DNA of 64,000 nt from Trichobilharzia regenti (taxonomy: Eukaryota; Platyhelminthes; Trematoda; Strigeidida; Schistosomatidae), in assembly GCA_944472135.2 (NCBI GenBank), contig OX235264.1, positions 118,883,809 through 118,947,808 of the forward strand, written 5' to 3'. Made by a program: the position numbers and the translations under genes. Below the pieces are notes generated by a model. It had not been told where the DNA came from and ran no database searches. It saw nothing but the letters and a program-made list of their open reading frames with translations. Position 1 is the stretch's first letter, and every line of letters begins with the position of its first letter. This document shows, in pieces, positions 44,521 through 55,994 of the stretch.

Positions 44521-45110
44521 GATAACTGCTTCTTTCTGAACATATAAATCAGGTTCCAGGTGTCTGATATGGATTGCTTCAGGAAACTTGAGAGAAATTC
44601 AACTCTTTTGTCTGTTGGTTATTTTAAAGGATCTTTCGTTGTCCACCTGATAAACCTTATCAAGGAGATGCCATTGAGATGTTCCTTTGAGACGTAGACA
44701 TGTCAGTTTTTCTGCTTTCCCAAATTTAACTCCTCCCGAAGATACACATGTGAATTTGTGTATACACATTTAGAGTTAACATGAAAAGGACGAGTGTCTG
44801 TCAATTCTGACTGCACTACATAGCATATTGACCGATAGACGGGAACCTGGATGATAGGTAAGCTGTGGATTGTGATGTATTCAGTCTTCTATTGATTATT
44901 TCTGCAATAATATCCCAATTCAAATCGAGCAGAGTGAATGTAGGCCTTTTTTCCCCACTGTGATTTGTTTGATATTTGAGCCTTCACATCTTCCTTAGTG
45001 TTAATGGAATATCTCAGGGTAACTGCTTTATTTTTTAGCATCTTTCCGAGAATCAGAAATTCTTCCTCTAATGACTTTGTAGTAAAACAGAGTTTTGACT
45101 AGTGCTTATT
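44521..45110 (-). pseudogene. Degenerate coding remnant, possibly Penelope-like
   Basis: The minus strand holds open stretches such as FTTKSLEEEFLILGKMLKNK followed by QISNKSQWGKKAYIHSARFE, and, after stops, LTCLRLKGTSQWHLLDKVYQ and EAIHIRHLEPDLYVQKEAV. The last resembles the end of GIY-YIG proteins of Penelope-like elements, but the rest is unrecognised. It could instead be an old host pseudogene. Confidence 0.35.
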
Positions 45111-45289
45111 TATAGCTATTTGAACAAAAACTATTAAAAGACTTGATCCGTTCTGTTTTCTACACAAGCTGTTGTCTTGGCTTTATTCAAATTCATAAAA
45201 GGGATATTTTAAGTCTAAATTTACTTTCTCTTGGCTAACTTTGTACACCATATGGAATGTGTGTAGATATAATGTTTGTGAATCAGGTT

Positions 45290-46480
45290 TCCTTCGACTA
45301 TTCCCCATAATTTTACATCTCGCCACACGATCTCCTCCATGTCATCCTCGCACCGACGACCCACTTGGCGCTTTCTATTTGGATTCCATTTGAGAGCCTA
45401 GTAGTGGCGCGATGTCATTCGACGGCTTCCTCAATGTATGTCCGATCTATATCCATTTTCTCCTATATCTTTGCTGAGCAATCGGCTCTTGGTTGATTTG
45501 TTCCCAGACAGAGTTTCTTCCTGCTAATTAATTTTGACGGACTGGCCATTTGATCTTCAATATGGAGCCAGCCAGCGAAGGTGGCAGCTGTTCATAAAAG
45601 TCTACCACTGCCTGTTGGAAATCCTTTTCGTGACATGCAGTGCAACTTTCTGACACGCATAGAAGAAGTGATCGACGTAACATTGGTGTTGAAAATCCTA
45701 GTCTTGTTCTTCGGGCTAGCTGAGTGACAGTAGAAGATTTCCAAACTGGTTTCAGGTTGATAAAGGCGTATCTTGCCTCTCCGATTCTGACTGGCTGGCT
45801 GGCTGGCTGGTTTTGACATCTTCACCCGCCCCGAGTACCTGTAGTTGAAACGATGCTTGTGTGTCGGTGGCACAGTGGTTAGGACTCTCGCCGACCATGC
45901 ACATGGTCCGGGGTTCGAGCCCACGCCGACGCATACCTGATATCTATGGTCGGCCTGCGAAATTCGGGCTACCGATATCCATGCTGAAAATTCCATACTT
46001 GTACCAAAAATACGGTGTGGAATCAAGCTGTAATCAAAAATAAAAAAAAAAAATAAAAAATGCTTCCTAGCTGGATAAGTGAAAGAGGTAACCTCTGTCA
46101 AATCTGTCCCATTGATGATGATTGGTGCTGGTTGTTGTTGTTGTTGCTATTGTTGTTCGTTGGTTGTCTTCATCACCTTCACAGTCTTCTCTATGTTCCT
46201 CTGAAGTTCTGTCTTCGTTGACTGCTTCTTCAGCCAGTTTATGGCTTTTCGCCTGGCTGTAACTCTTCACGTTTGTATGACATTCAACATAAATCATCCA
46301 CTCGCGAAATCCAAATCTTCTAAAGTCTTCTTATCGGTGGTCCACCTCATTCCTATCTCCTCGCTCCCAATGCACAGTCTGACGCATAATCCATTCCACC
46401 ACAATTAGAAATATCATTGATGATAATAGACTGGAATCCCTGTCTTATTCCTGTGTTCTCTTCGAGGACATCTATGTGTT
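45290..46480 (-). mobile_element. RTE-2 copy d, interrupted by a SINE
   Basis: Minus-strand RTE-2 coding remnants lie on both sides of a type A SINE at 45859-46059. The uninterrupted order is seen in copy c at 41100-41130. Reading frames are broken throughout. Confidence 0.6.
45859..46059 (+). repeat. SINE type A with target duplication
   Basis: A tRNA-like head has an A box (TGGCACAGTGGTTAGGA), a self-complementary GACCATGCACATGGTC and a B box (GGGTTCGAGCCC), followed by a 3' body and an A-rich tail. ATGCTT flanks it (45853-45858 and 46060-46065). It is about 97 percent identical to the minus copy at 49161-49349. Confidence 0.85.
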
Positions 46481-46784
46481 TTCCAGTGTACAATACCTGA
46501 TACGTGCTGGCTGTTGAATGAGATTAATAAGGACTTGAGTCACGCCGTAGTGTGAAGTAGTAACAGATTCTAAAAAATAGAATTCCATACGTTAATACCA
46601 TCATAATAAGCGACATCAGCTGTTTTACGACCTTGTCATTTAATTGAATCTATTGATTTTTTTTGTGTTAAATGATACTACTGCTAATGATGGAAAAATC
46701 GATAAACTTAGACAAGTACTTTAAATATCACTTATATTAATTAACTTCTGTAATACTGAATAATTAATTTTTATATACATATTA
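46481..46784. other. Upstream of the small frame at 46785; nothing recognised
   Basis: AT-rich, no repeat or promoter motif recognised. Confidence 0.3.
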
Positions 46785-47048
46785 ATGGCGTCAAAAAAGT
46801 CAAGAAGATCTACACTGAAGACTCCATTGTATACAAAGAATACTATAACAAAATGTTCACAAAAATCATTTAATAAATATTCAGGAAAGGCTAATATTGA
46901 CGGTGAGATGAATCGGTGTCAAAATTGCTTAAACAAGTATCAAACAAATCGTCGTAGCTCTGAAATTACTTATTATTTATGGGCGTCAGTCATTGTCTTG
47001 TCGTCATGGTTACTAGTGTCACATTTTCTACCAAGATGGTTTTTATAA
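46785..47048 (+). CDS. Small membrane-anchored protein candidate, 87 residues
   Basis: I do not recognise a family. The frame starts at ATG 46785 with MASKKSRRSTLKTPLYTKNT, a basic, Ser/Thr-rich head; the middle has two Cys (RCQNCLN). Residues 61-82 (YYLWASVIVLSSWLLVSHFL) form a single hydrophobic segment followed by PRWFL, the layout of a tail-anchored protein. It lies in one of the few parts of intron 1 without recognised repeats and on the same strand as the host gene. It could be a single-exon nested gene, a retrocopy, or a chance frame. Confidence 0.4.
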   Translation: MASKKSRRSTLKTPLYTKNTITKCSQKSFNKYSGKANIDGEMNRCQNCLNKYQTNRRSSEITYYLWASVIVLSSWLLVSHFLPRWFL

Positions 47049-47370
47049 AGTGGAAAGGAACTTAACACAAAATATGTTTTGATGGAATATCGTTTTATTA
47101 TTTTATTTTGTCATTTACACATAACTATGTGAAATGATTCAATATGGGTAATTTTTTGATTTCGGAACCGTTTATTCATTTATTTTCTTGAAACAAGCAA
47201 TTCAGTTTGCTTTACTGAAGTGAAACGAAATATACATTCATATTATTCAATTTTCAATATATATTCATTTTTCAATTTTAATATATGTCATAATTAATTG
47301 ATTTGATAAATTATTATTATCTCTTGGTCATGTGATTATTTAATTGAAGGCTAAGAAGTTGTTTGACTTG
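47049..47370. other. Downstream of the small frame; nothing recognised
   Basis: AT-rich; no clear AATAAA signal close behind 47048. Confidence 0.3.
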
Positions 47371-47382
47371 AAGTGTCTTGTG

Positions 47383-48836
47383 TCTGTCTGTTTGTCTGTC
47401 TGTTTTCGACATAGAACTTTGCACCGATGTACAGCAGTTCAAGTCGCCACACACCATGCAGCACACAGGAGCAAGAGAAGAAAATAGAAGAAATGTATAA
47501 TAGAGACAGTAAACAGTGGTGTGAGACAATGGGATAGTGATAACGAAAAACAAAACAGTTTCATTGGAAAGCATAGGTCACAAGGAGTGGATGCATCTGC
47601 ACTGGCCAGCCACTGAGAACGATTTTGAGCCATATCACCATTTATCGCCAGCCAATCTTTTTTACCGTCCCGAGGACCCCAACCAGCTAGTCAGGAAGTC
47701 TACACTTTCCTACGTGACTTGCTTAAACTAACTGTTGCGATGGATTTCACTGACTGATACCTTGTTCTGGTTTGACCACCAATGGCTCTTTTACAGTATG
47801 ACCCTGTGTCAGCTAACATCGCCCATCGAGGAAAGCAAGCGATGGCCACGCATACGTAACACATGTCCTAACCGTCTCTCTCAATCGATGTAATTTCACA
47901 GCCTCGTCTGTTGATTGCCCTTGCCGCCTACCTAGCACTCGACCGATGCCTAACCTCAATATAACTCACCCTATTATACCACCTCACATAGGAGATACAA
48001 CGCAAGCACCTATGGTCAAAGAGAGCTAGCCAGCCTTTTCATGTTTTCCACTCTCAATGACCATCTCCCATTCACAGCCATGAAGGAGGACGGAGCGGAC
48101 TGCTGAGAAGTACACACGCTCTTTGGTCGACAGTCAGTTGGATATCACGTCTACGCCAGAGACGGCGTTAACTTGCATATGCGAATCTAGCTCTCTGTAT
48201 CCGTGCTGAGATTTCGTTGGAAATCGACCTGTTGGGGCTGATGATACGTGCTCTATCACCTCACTCCCTGTTTCTAAACTAGGAGTCAGTGTAGTCCAGT
48301 CCTGTAACATCATCTTACATTTCGTGGGAGCGAATCGCATGCCAAACATTCTCAGATTCCAGCTCAAGGTGTTCAGAAAACTCTGTTCTATTTTGTCAGC
48401 GCCTTCACCCAGATGAGAGGACTATATCGTCAGCATATTCTAAGTCAACGAGATTATTCCTTGGTACCAAGTCAATCCCTGAGTCTCTGAAGTGAGTTGG
48501 GGTTAAGTGCATTAGTTAATCTGTGATGAAATTGAATAGAAAGGGACATAATGGGCATCCCTGAAGCACACCACTAGTTGTCACCACTTCAGATGACAAC
48601 TCGCCGTAAGCCCTCACCTGGCTGCTTGAGTTCAAGTAGAGTGTTTTAATCAGTGCAATGTATTTTTTCAGCATTCCCTTTACGGTCAAGCGTTGCATAT
48701 TCGAAGTCAACGAGGTTATTCCCTGGTAGTAACAAGTCAATCCCTGAGTCTTTGAAGTGAGTTAGGGTTAAGTCCATTAGTACAATATCTATGATGAAAT
48801 TGAATAGAAATGGGGATAATGGGGAACGATACAGGC
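47383..48836 (-). mobile_element. RTE-1 copy with imperfect 12-bp target duplication
   Basis: AAGTGTCTTGTG (47371-47382) and AAGTGCCTTGTG (48837-48848) flank this 1454-bp minus copy. Coding remnants include RAYGELSSEVVTTSGVLQGC (48516-48740). The upstream part holds a local duplication: the GACTTGTTAC..AATCTCGTTGAC region occurs at about 48436-48560 and again at 48698-48825, probably from template switching. Confidence 0.75.
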
Positions 48837-48848
48837 AAGTGCCTTGTG

Positions 48849-49160
48849 ACGTTTCTTTTTTTCTATAAAAATTTGATTCGTGAAGACTAAAGACAGTGTT
48901 ATAAATGATGGAATGTTTTTATTGAGATGTTTTTTTTTTTTTAGAAAATCGGTAGTTTCTTGTGAATTAAGCCTCTTATTGACTTAAAGAAAGCATCTTC
49001 TCATCGCGATGTCTAACAGTTTAAAGCTTGTTTGACGTTGGTTAGTTATTAGATTTCTTCATTTCTTTTTAACTTTATCGTCGATGACATTCTGAAGACG
49101 GCTGTGCAAGCCGTTCTAATCTTTGAGCATATAGACGATATTGTCCTACTGTGCGATAAC
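48849..49160 (+). other. Mostly unassigned, ending in a reverse transcriptase scrap
   Basis: Poly-T and AT-rich sequence. At 49090-49160 the plus strand reads AVLIFEHIDDIVLLCDN, like the catalytic region YADDIVLL of an RTE-type reverse transcriptase, cut by a SINE. Confidence 0.35.
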
Positions 49161-49349
49161 TTTTTTATTTTTTATTACAGCTTGATTCCACACTGTATTT
49201 TTGGTACAAGTATGGAATTTTCAGCATGGATATCGGTAGCCCGAATTTCGCAGGCCGACCATAGATATCAGGTGTGCGTCGGCGAGGGCTCGAACCCCGG
49301 ACCATGTGCATGGTCGGCGAGAGTCCTAACCACTGTGCCACCGACGCAC
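49161..49349 (-). repeat. SINE type A
   Basis: The minus-sense copy has the complete tRNA-like head (an 8-bp acceptor-like pair TGCGTCGG / CCGACGCA) and an A-rich tail. It differs from 45859-46059 at about five positions. Confidence 0.85.
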
Positions 49350-49359
49350 ATAGGTTGCT

Positions 49360-49770
49360 CAAATCTCTCCTAATCAGTTGACGATCGGTGTCTGGTATGG
49401 TATATGCTTTGTTCCATCTAAGTGCACTGTATTTGTCGCAAGATTAGTTGGACTTTGTAGTTGGAAATGGATCGGACGCGCAATGCAGGTCATCACTCGA
49501 GTGGAATCCGAATATGGAGTGACGAGTTTGGATGTCTGTGATTGACATGGAGGAGATTGTGTCAGGAGGGAATGAGAGACTATGGGCAATCGTGGAGCCA
49601 GGAGAATAATAATAAATAATTTATCTGTACTCACCCTTAAAAATAAAGCTTTATAACTATTTGATAAGTTTATGTACCTAAGTAGTTGTATGAGTGGTTG
49701 TGGAGGTGTGATGGATGCGATTACCCGTCGTATAGTGAATGCCAAAGCATTATAAGCTAATCAGGTCAAA
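49360..49770 (+). mobile_element. RTE-2 C-terminal fragment
   Basis: The plus strand shows the WKWIGRAMQ block, the TGACATGGAGGAGATTGTGT motif and AATAATAATAAATAATT, matching the RTE-2 end. Confidence 0.5.
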
Positions 49771-50035
49771 TTTTTGGTGTTCTCATGGAGCTAGCCTGGT
49801 GATGAGGAGATTGGGTTTGTGATGCTTCAGTGCACTCAGTCTTGCTATATACTTGTAGAACTTGGTGCCACCAAGCTGAGAATGTGTGACGAATCTGCGT
49901 TTTTGGATTATCGTTGCCTCAGCAAAATCACTTACATCTTCTGGCATCATCATATAAGTAACTCTGAGGTTCGACAATGTGTGATTGAACACAGTGGAAA
50001 TCACCATCTTAACAAGCAATTTAGTTGATCTAATA

Positions 50036-50268
50036 CACATCGGTGGCATAGAAGTTAGGACGCCGGCGACCATGCACATGGTCCGGGGTTCGATCCCCGG
50101 CCACAGGCGCACTCATTTACCTCGCTAAACCAGAAATAATACTGGTGAAGAGGAAAGTTTGGGCATGAGGCTAGCAACCCCATCCTGTAAAAATTAAACA
50201 CTGCTACAGAAACTGCAAGCCACTAGCTTGAAGCCCTATGTTCCACTGGGAACGTGAAGGAAAAAAAA
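50036..50268 (+). repeat. SINE type B
   Basis: The head shares ACCATGCACATGGTCCGGGG with type A. The body contains GAGGCTAGCAACCCCATCC; the tail CCCTATGTTCCACTGGGAAC plus poly-A resembles the RTE-2 3' end. Confidence 0.8.
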
Positions 50269-50830
50269 AATACCCTGCCTGCAATGATTGTCAGGTCAAA
50301 TACATAGGTCAGAGTAGTAGAACAGGGGCAGTCAGACTAGCCGAGCATAAGAACCTTGCAAAATCTAGATCGGTTGACCCGAATAAGATAAGACATCTAG
50401 AGAATAGTTCAGCTAAATCACTCACTACATGCAATTACACACAACACAACCATACAATAGGATGGGATGAGTTAATATATGTGTATGTGGGATGAGATTA
50501 GATAGTAGTTTTAAAATCCAATATAACAACAGGGTGGGGAGGAGAGGTTGATAACGGAAGCTTTGTTTATCAAATCAACTGAGAGAGAGAGAGAGTACGT
50601 GTAATAGGAATGATGTAACACTTGTCCCAGATATCTGGAAAATTCTACTACCCCTATGACAAATAGGAAGGAACAAAGAAAACTATTAAACTCAAGTTTC
50701 AAATTCGTGTGATTACAATTGATGATGTGATTATGAACAATAAATAAGTTGTGTTCGAAATATTGTCATTCAGTTAATAATACTCTTTCATTGTGTGATA
50801 TATCTAATAAACAAACTAATATGGAATTAA
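50269..50830 (+). mobile_element. Penelope-like element, GIY-YIG fragment and terminal repeat
   Basis: The first 230 bp encode YPACNDCQVKYIGQSSRTGA, VRLAEHKN and HNHTIGWDEL, the Cys pair, the GIY-YIG-like core and the H-x-I-x-W block of Penelope-like nucleases. The rest (50505-50830) matches 59455-59810 and contains the hammerhead-like motif at 50716-50775. The reverse transcriptase is absent. Confidence 0.7.
50716..50775 (+). ncRNA. Hammerhead-like motif in the Penelope-like end
   Basis: GTGATTATGAAC, a loop, GTTCGAAA and TGTCATTCAG stand in the order of a hammerhead ribozyme. Stem II would be GAAC (50735-50738) with GTTC (50753-50756). The 5' core is longer than the usual CUGANGA, so activity is doubtful. 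Confidence 0.4.
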
Positions 50831-51044
50831 GACACTGGCTCCAGTGACTTGAATATGTGCTTTCGCACGGTTCATACTTTGCTAGCACTGACACAGGCTG
50901 AAAAAGGTGGAGAGTTTGTCAGCCTCTGTTTTTGCGCCATGGGATGAGGAGTAGTTGTATTAGGTTAGCATTTATTAGTGCATAATAACTTCCTGGATGG
51001 GATCCAATAATAAAATAATATAAAATGGGATCCAAGAGATTATT

Positions 51045-51450
51045 CGAATTAGTGGTTGAAAATACTATGGCTCCATACTGCAGAACAAATGGCCGGCTGG
51101 CCAGAAAGAATTAGTAACAAGAACCTCTGACTGGCAACAAACCAACAGGTGAGAGCCGATCGCTCAACAGATATGTAGGAGAAAATGGAAGTGGATCGGG
51201 CACACGTTGACAAGGCCGTTGAATGACATCGTGCCATTGCCATGCCATCGAGTGGAGTCTAAATGGGAAGCGACGAGTTGGACTTTTGTCCTAGGGTGAC
51301 ATGGAGGAGATCGTGTGGCGAGATGTGAGATTATGGGTAATTGTTAACCCTGATGGAGAGGATGGCAGAAAAAATAGAAGAAAGTGGAGATGTGTTGTTG
51401 AAGCCGTATGTTCCACTCGGAACCGAAGGGAATAATAATAGTAATAGTAA
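51045..51450 (+). mobile_element. RTE-2 C-terminal fragment
   Basis: The plus strand reads in the RTE-2 order (GGAGAAAATGGAAGTGGATC, TGACATGGAGGAGATCGTGT) and ends GTATGTTCCACTCGGAACCG then AATAATAATAG. Confidence 0.6.
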
Positions 51451-51765
51451 TAATAAATAATGATTAATATAATATATCTGGTTATCCATGAAAGTTATCC
51501 TTTCACTGACTAACCAATAACTTTGTACTTCTAGTACATAACCGGTGGAGCCTTTATCCATCTATCTATCTATAACATAGTAATATGTTACGAGTCATGT
51601 GCGTGTGTGTGTGTGTGTGAATTATTGATTATTTACTAGGGTGTAACCACTGTCATATGTCTAGTCTTTTAGTTGTTGTTCTTACTGAATTTTTTTTAGT
51701 CACGTTTACGATATGGCCAACATTCTAGTTGTCTCGCTATTACGGTGCACTCTGCATTGGTTGTT
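51451..51765. other. Unassigned; contains a (GT)n run
   Basis: A short (GT)n run is at about 51602-51619. Nothing else recognised. Confidence 0.35.
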
Positions 51766-52352
51766 ATCAAATGGTTGGAGGCAATCGGTCATTGGAAGTC
51801 TTGCTCGACCTAGGTTTTGTGCTAATTGACACTCACCAGTCAACAAGGTAAGCGTATCTGCAACCTTGAAGGAACTCATGTCCCTTCTGAGATTCGAATG
51901 GGTGTCACATACTGTGGGCTGCAGTCAGAGAGCTTATCACTGAGCCAGGTATTCAGGTTAGCGGTTGACCTCCTGTAGGACTGACTGTATCGCATACTCT
52001 GATTGGACGTAACTATTCATGGAGCACCGTGATGTCGAGCCCTCCAGCATGATAGCCACATTACGAACTTGACTGCAATAGAATTCATTCTGCACCAAAC
52101 AGAGAACTAGACACATGTCCAAAGTATCCAATACATTCAGTTCTACAGGGAATCAATCACGAGCTAGAATAGCTGACTCAGTGGTAACTTCTCTAACTGC
52201 GGCTCACACTGGGTGACACCGCTTTGAATCTCAGAACCTTCAATGAAGGAACACTGTTGCAGATACTCCTGCCTTACTAACTGATGAGTGCCGATTAGTA
52301 CTAAATCTAGGTCGAGCAAGGCTTCTTGTGATCGGTTGCATCCAACCATCTA
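51766..52352. repeat. Fold-back repeat, about 590 bp
   Basis: The arms 51766-51972 and 52142-52352 are inverted copies of each other (for example CTTGCTCGACCTAGG against its complement at 52312-52326), with a spacer of about 170 bp. A third, direct and more diverged copy follows at 52385-52560. No coding frame or known family was recognised. Confidence 0.65.
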
Positions 52353-52813
52353 ATAGGTGACTTACTATTATGGTACACTTTGAACTGGTATTAGGCGATT
52401 GTTGGAAGCAATAAGTAGGAAACATTGGAACCTAGGTTTCTGTGCTTATTGCTAGTCGTCGGTAAGGTCTACTGGAATCTCGAAGGAATTGATGGTTCCA
52501 CTTCTACAGTTACAGATGTTGCTACTCAACTGTTCTGCATCAACATTAACTACCACTGATTAGATAATCGGTGTTTTGTAGGAATTCGGATTACTATCTG
52601 TATAGATTTCGTCTCGAACCAAGATCACCTGAGAGTCTTTGTTACAAACACCTTACTCAGTTATTTAATTCCTCTTTTTTTATCGTATATTGACGATATG
52701 TTTTATGTTCATTTAATGATAATCAAAACAGTTCTCTAGTGGAATATGTCGATGACAAGGAGAAGTGGGAGTGGTGGCAGTTAGGTATAGACGGTAAATT
52801 GTGTCAATACAAA

Positions 52814-53046
52814 TTTTTCCTTCACATTACCAGTGGAACATAGGGCTTCAAGCTAGTTGCTTGAAGTTTCTGTAGCAGTGTTTAATTTTTACAGGATGGG
52901 GTTGCTAGCCTCATGCTCAACCTTTCCTCTTTACCAGCCTCATATTTATGGCTTAGCGAGGTTAAGGAGTGCGTTTGTGGCCGGGGATCAAATCCCGGAC
53001 CATGTGCATGGTCGGCGAGCGTCCTAACCGCTGCCTCACTGACGCA
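52814..53046 (-). repeat. SINE type B
   Basis: Minus-sense copy with the tRNA-like head at 52980-53046, the GAGGCTAGCAACCCCATCC body and the CCCTATGTTCCACTGG tail. Confidence 0.8.
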
Positions 53047-53048
53047 CA

Positions 53049-54039
53049 GCGGTGAGTGTCTTTATCTTCATTCTGGTTTCTTTGTATATGTGTGATCTTT
53101 TTAAATCTGTTATCAATTTGAACTGATAAATTGAAGTGTATACGCTGAAGATCTGGCCTGGTAAGTAGGGCAGTGAAAGTCTCGCAAAATAAACCATCCA
53201 GCTAGCTCAGAGAACACAACTACATCAAAAATTAATCATCTACTTGAGCTACAAAACTTCTCCATCATATCTAGAACTGATAAACTTTTGTGTAAGGTAC
53301 TTCACTCATCTTTTTAATTAATACCTTGGTCTTCTTAACAAAAGTTCAATTTTACAATATCCCTTCACATTTGAACATATTCATGACGTATTGTAGGTCA
53401 AGGTTATTTCTGTTTTATAATGTAGGGATAGTTAGTGAATGACCGGTCTTCTTTAATAATAAGAATATTTTAAGGGATAATCATTTACGAACAGTTGAAC
53501 ATATCCCCTTTAATATTGATCGGCAATAATGATTCGTTTTAGGAATGTTTAAGGCGTTTTCCTTTTGAATTTTTGATTTTGAAGATGTTAAATGATTTTA
53601 AATGTTATAATCAAACTATAAATTAAGAAATTGATTAGCCTTGAAGAGATGGCTCCTCGATTTTATCACTAGAATTTTAGTTCACTAGTTTCGAGTTCGG
53701 GTGTTGCTCCGCTGCCTACTTCAGATTTCGTCACTCGGTAATATCACCTGTCCTTGTACAATTCGTGTATTCAATTCAGGTAACTGAATTCTTAAAGTAT
53801 TTGTACGGTTTTTTTGGTTGAACTTGCGCTCAGTCTTGTGAGGTTGTTGTTGTTGTTTGGTAGCGGTAGAATGTAGAATGCGTGTTTCATCTTATTGAGG
53901 AATCGTTAGCTGAATGGCACGCCTACATCGGCTGTGAATGATAGTTTTCTCATTGAGAATTGAACCCAGTATCCATCTACCAGGCTAGTGACAACCACTT
54001 TCAAACGAACTCTAAGCTGTCCATGATCCCCATTTTTTG
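53049..54039. other. Intron sequence without recognised repeats
   Basis: AT-rich; nothing recognised. Confidence 0.35.
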
Positions 54040-54870
54040 TTTGATCTCATCCATAAATTTACTAACTGACCTTAGTGATTTAAGGATTGACTTGTTACCA
54101 GAGTGTAGTCTTGTTGATTTAGCGTATGTAGATGATATTGTTCTCCTGGGTGAAGACTCTGTCTTCTAATCATCTTGAGTGCTAATCTTCATGTATTTGG
54201 CATACGATTCACTCCTGTCAAATGTAAGATGGTGTTACAAGTTTAGGCTATACTGACTCCCAGTTTAAAGATAGGGAGTGAAGTGGTGGAGCCAGTTAAC
54301 TATTTCACTTAATCGGGAAGTTGTATCCACCCTAATGGACTGATTGATGATGAAATCTCAACATGGATACTAAAAGGTTCACGTGGCATTTGATAACTTA
54401 TGTCATCTTTGGCAAAGACATGATAGTCAGTTGGTTATCGATCAAAAGACGTGTGTCCTCCACAGCACTTAACTCTGTGCTCCTTTATGTCTGTGAGATA
54501 GAGAGGATAATAAAATACTAACTTCCTTTGATTCCATGATGTCTGCTTGTGTCTCTCGCGTTAAGTGGTATTATATAGTGAGAGGAGAGTGTTAGGTAAG
54601 AACGGTAAGTCAATCGAAGAGGTTGTGGGGCTATATTAATTGATATACCTAAGGTACATGTTGCGCCTACCGAGTCACCGCTTCCCTCGTCAAGCAATGT
54701 CAAGTGACATCGAAGAGTCAGATCTGTTCAGGCCAAAGTCTAGAATCAGTCTATGAAGTCTTTGACAGTTGATTTGAGAGGCGTAGGGACGTGTAGGCTA
54801 CCTGACTGGGGTATTCAGAAAGTTACGACCCAATTGATCGAGACTTAGTGATATATGGTTCAAAATCGTT
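54040..54870 (+). mobile_element. RTE-1 copy, strongly degenerate
   Basis: The plus strand keeps LRIDLLPECSLVDLAYVDDI (YVDD for YADD) and later RTE-1 C-terminal pieces with many stops. Confidence 0.55.
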
Positions 54871-55199
54871 CTGAATGTGGTGAAAGGTGTCTGCTAGTCA
54901 AATTGGTAGACAGCAATTTACGTCAATGTTTACGTCCCGAATTTGGGTCATGAGGAAAAGCAAGAACAAAGCTTAACCTGGATGAACTCACCAACCAACC
55001 ACAGAAGACTTAGCGTGGGCGTACACTATTTGCAGATATATGACCAAACTATCTAAGAAATGGCAACAAAGAGATGGCAGAATAAGCTTCAGCAGCAAAA
55101 CAACCAATCAGAAGACGTTGCTTCTCTGCTAACAGTAACGCTAGTAATAATGTACATAAAAATCTATAAATATCTGCTGATTTTCTTAATAAACGATGT
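54871..55199. other. Unassigned intron sequence
   Basis: Nothing recognised. Confidence 0.3.
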
Positions 55200-55412
55200 G
55201 TTGTCTGGCCGTTGTCATCTGTTGTTACAAATGGAGCAGATGCATTCACTCTTTGTAATATCTCACATCCATTAAATTCTAAATTCATGTTACTATTCTT
55301 TATCCCTCGCATTTTGCTTATTATTTCTATTTGTGCGTACCTGACGTGTGTGGCAACTCGAAGTGGTTCACTTGTCTTTTCATATTCTATGTTGAAACTA
55401 TCTAGTTAGTCA
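55200..55412 (+). mobile_element. RTE-1 3'-tail fragment
   Basis: It matches the RTE-1 3' UTR layout, from GCAGATGCATTCACTCTTTG to CTATGTTGAAACTATCTAGT. Confidence 0.5.
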
Positions 55413-55994
55413 GGCATAAAAATTCAACAGCTTACTCCATTGTCTATACTCGATAATTGATTGTCAAAGAGTCGACTATATATATCGAATTTAACGTATC
55501 ATTCTGTCTCAATTTCCATATTTTCTGGATTTTGAACTTCATTATTAATTAGTGAAACAAATTGAAGATGAAATATTCTTCACAAGTGTATAATAGAGCC
55601 ATTAAAATTACCCCCTCTAAAAGAAAACCTCTAAAATTGATAAAACTTGAGAAAAGGCTGGTTGGTGGTGGGTGTGTGGGGTGATACATATTGAATGGAG
55701 ATACGTGTGTGACCTTGAAAGTAGTTCATTAAAAGTGTGGAATTAAAAATAGAAAACAAAAAAAAATAAAAATACTGCATGCATAAGATTTCTAGATTTT
55801 AGACATCATTAAATTTTCAATAGTTTTTAAAGTGGATTTTATTTCACAAACTTGTCAAGTTTTTAAGCTTGTTGATTATTTTTTGTCTTTTATTTCAAGC
55901 TTTCTGGTTTTGGGAGATTTGGGTGGTGGTTTCAGATCGGATTAAGGGTTGATATTACGGGGTATCGGACAACTATTTCTTTTTCGTTTATGAC
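55413..55994. other. Intron sequence without recognised repeats
   Basis: AT-rich; nothing recognised. Confidence 0.3.

Noticed and set aside
49285..49349. A complete tRNA gene
   Set aside because: The cloverleaf-like head is followed by a SINE body and A-rich tail and is repeated at 45859; the anticodon arm is not normal.
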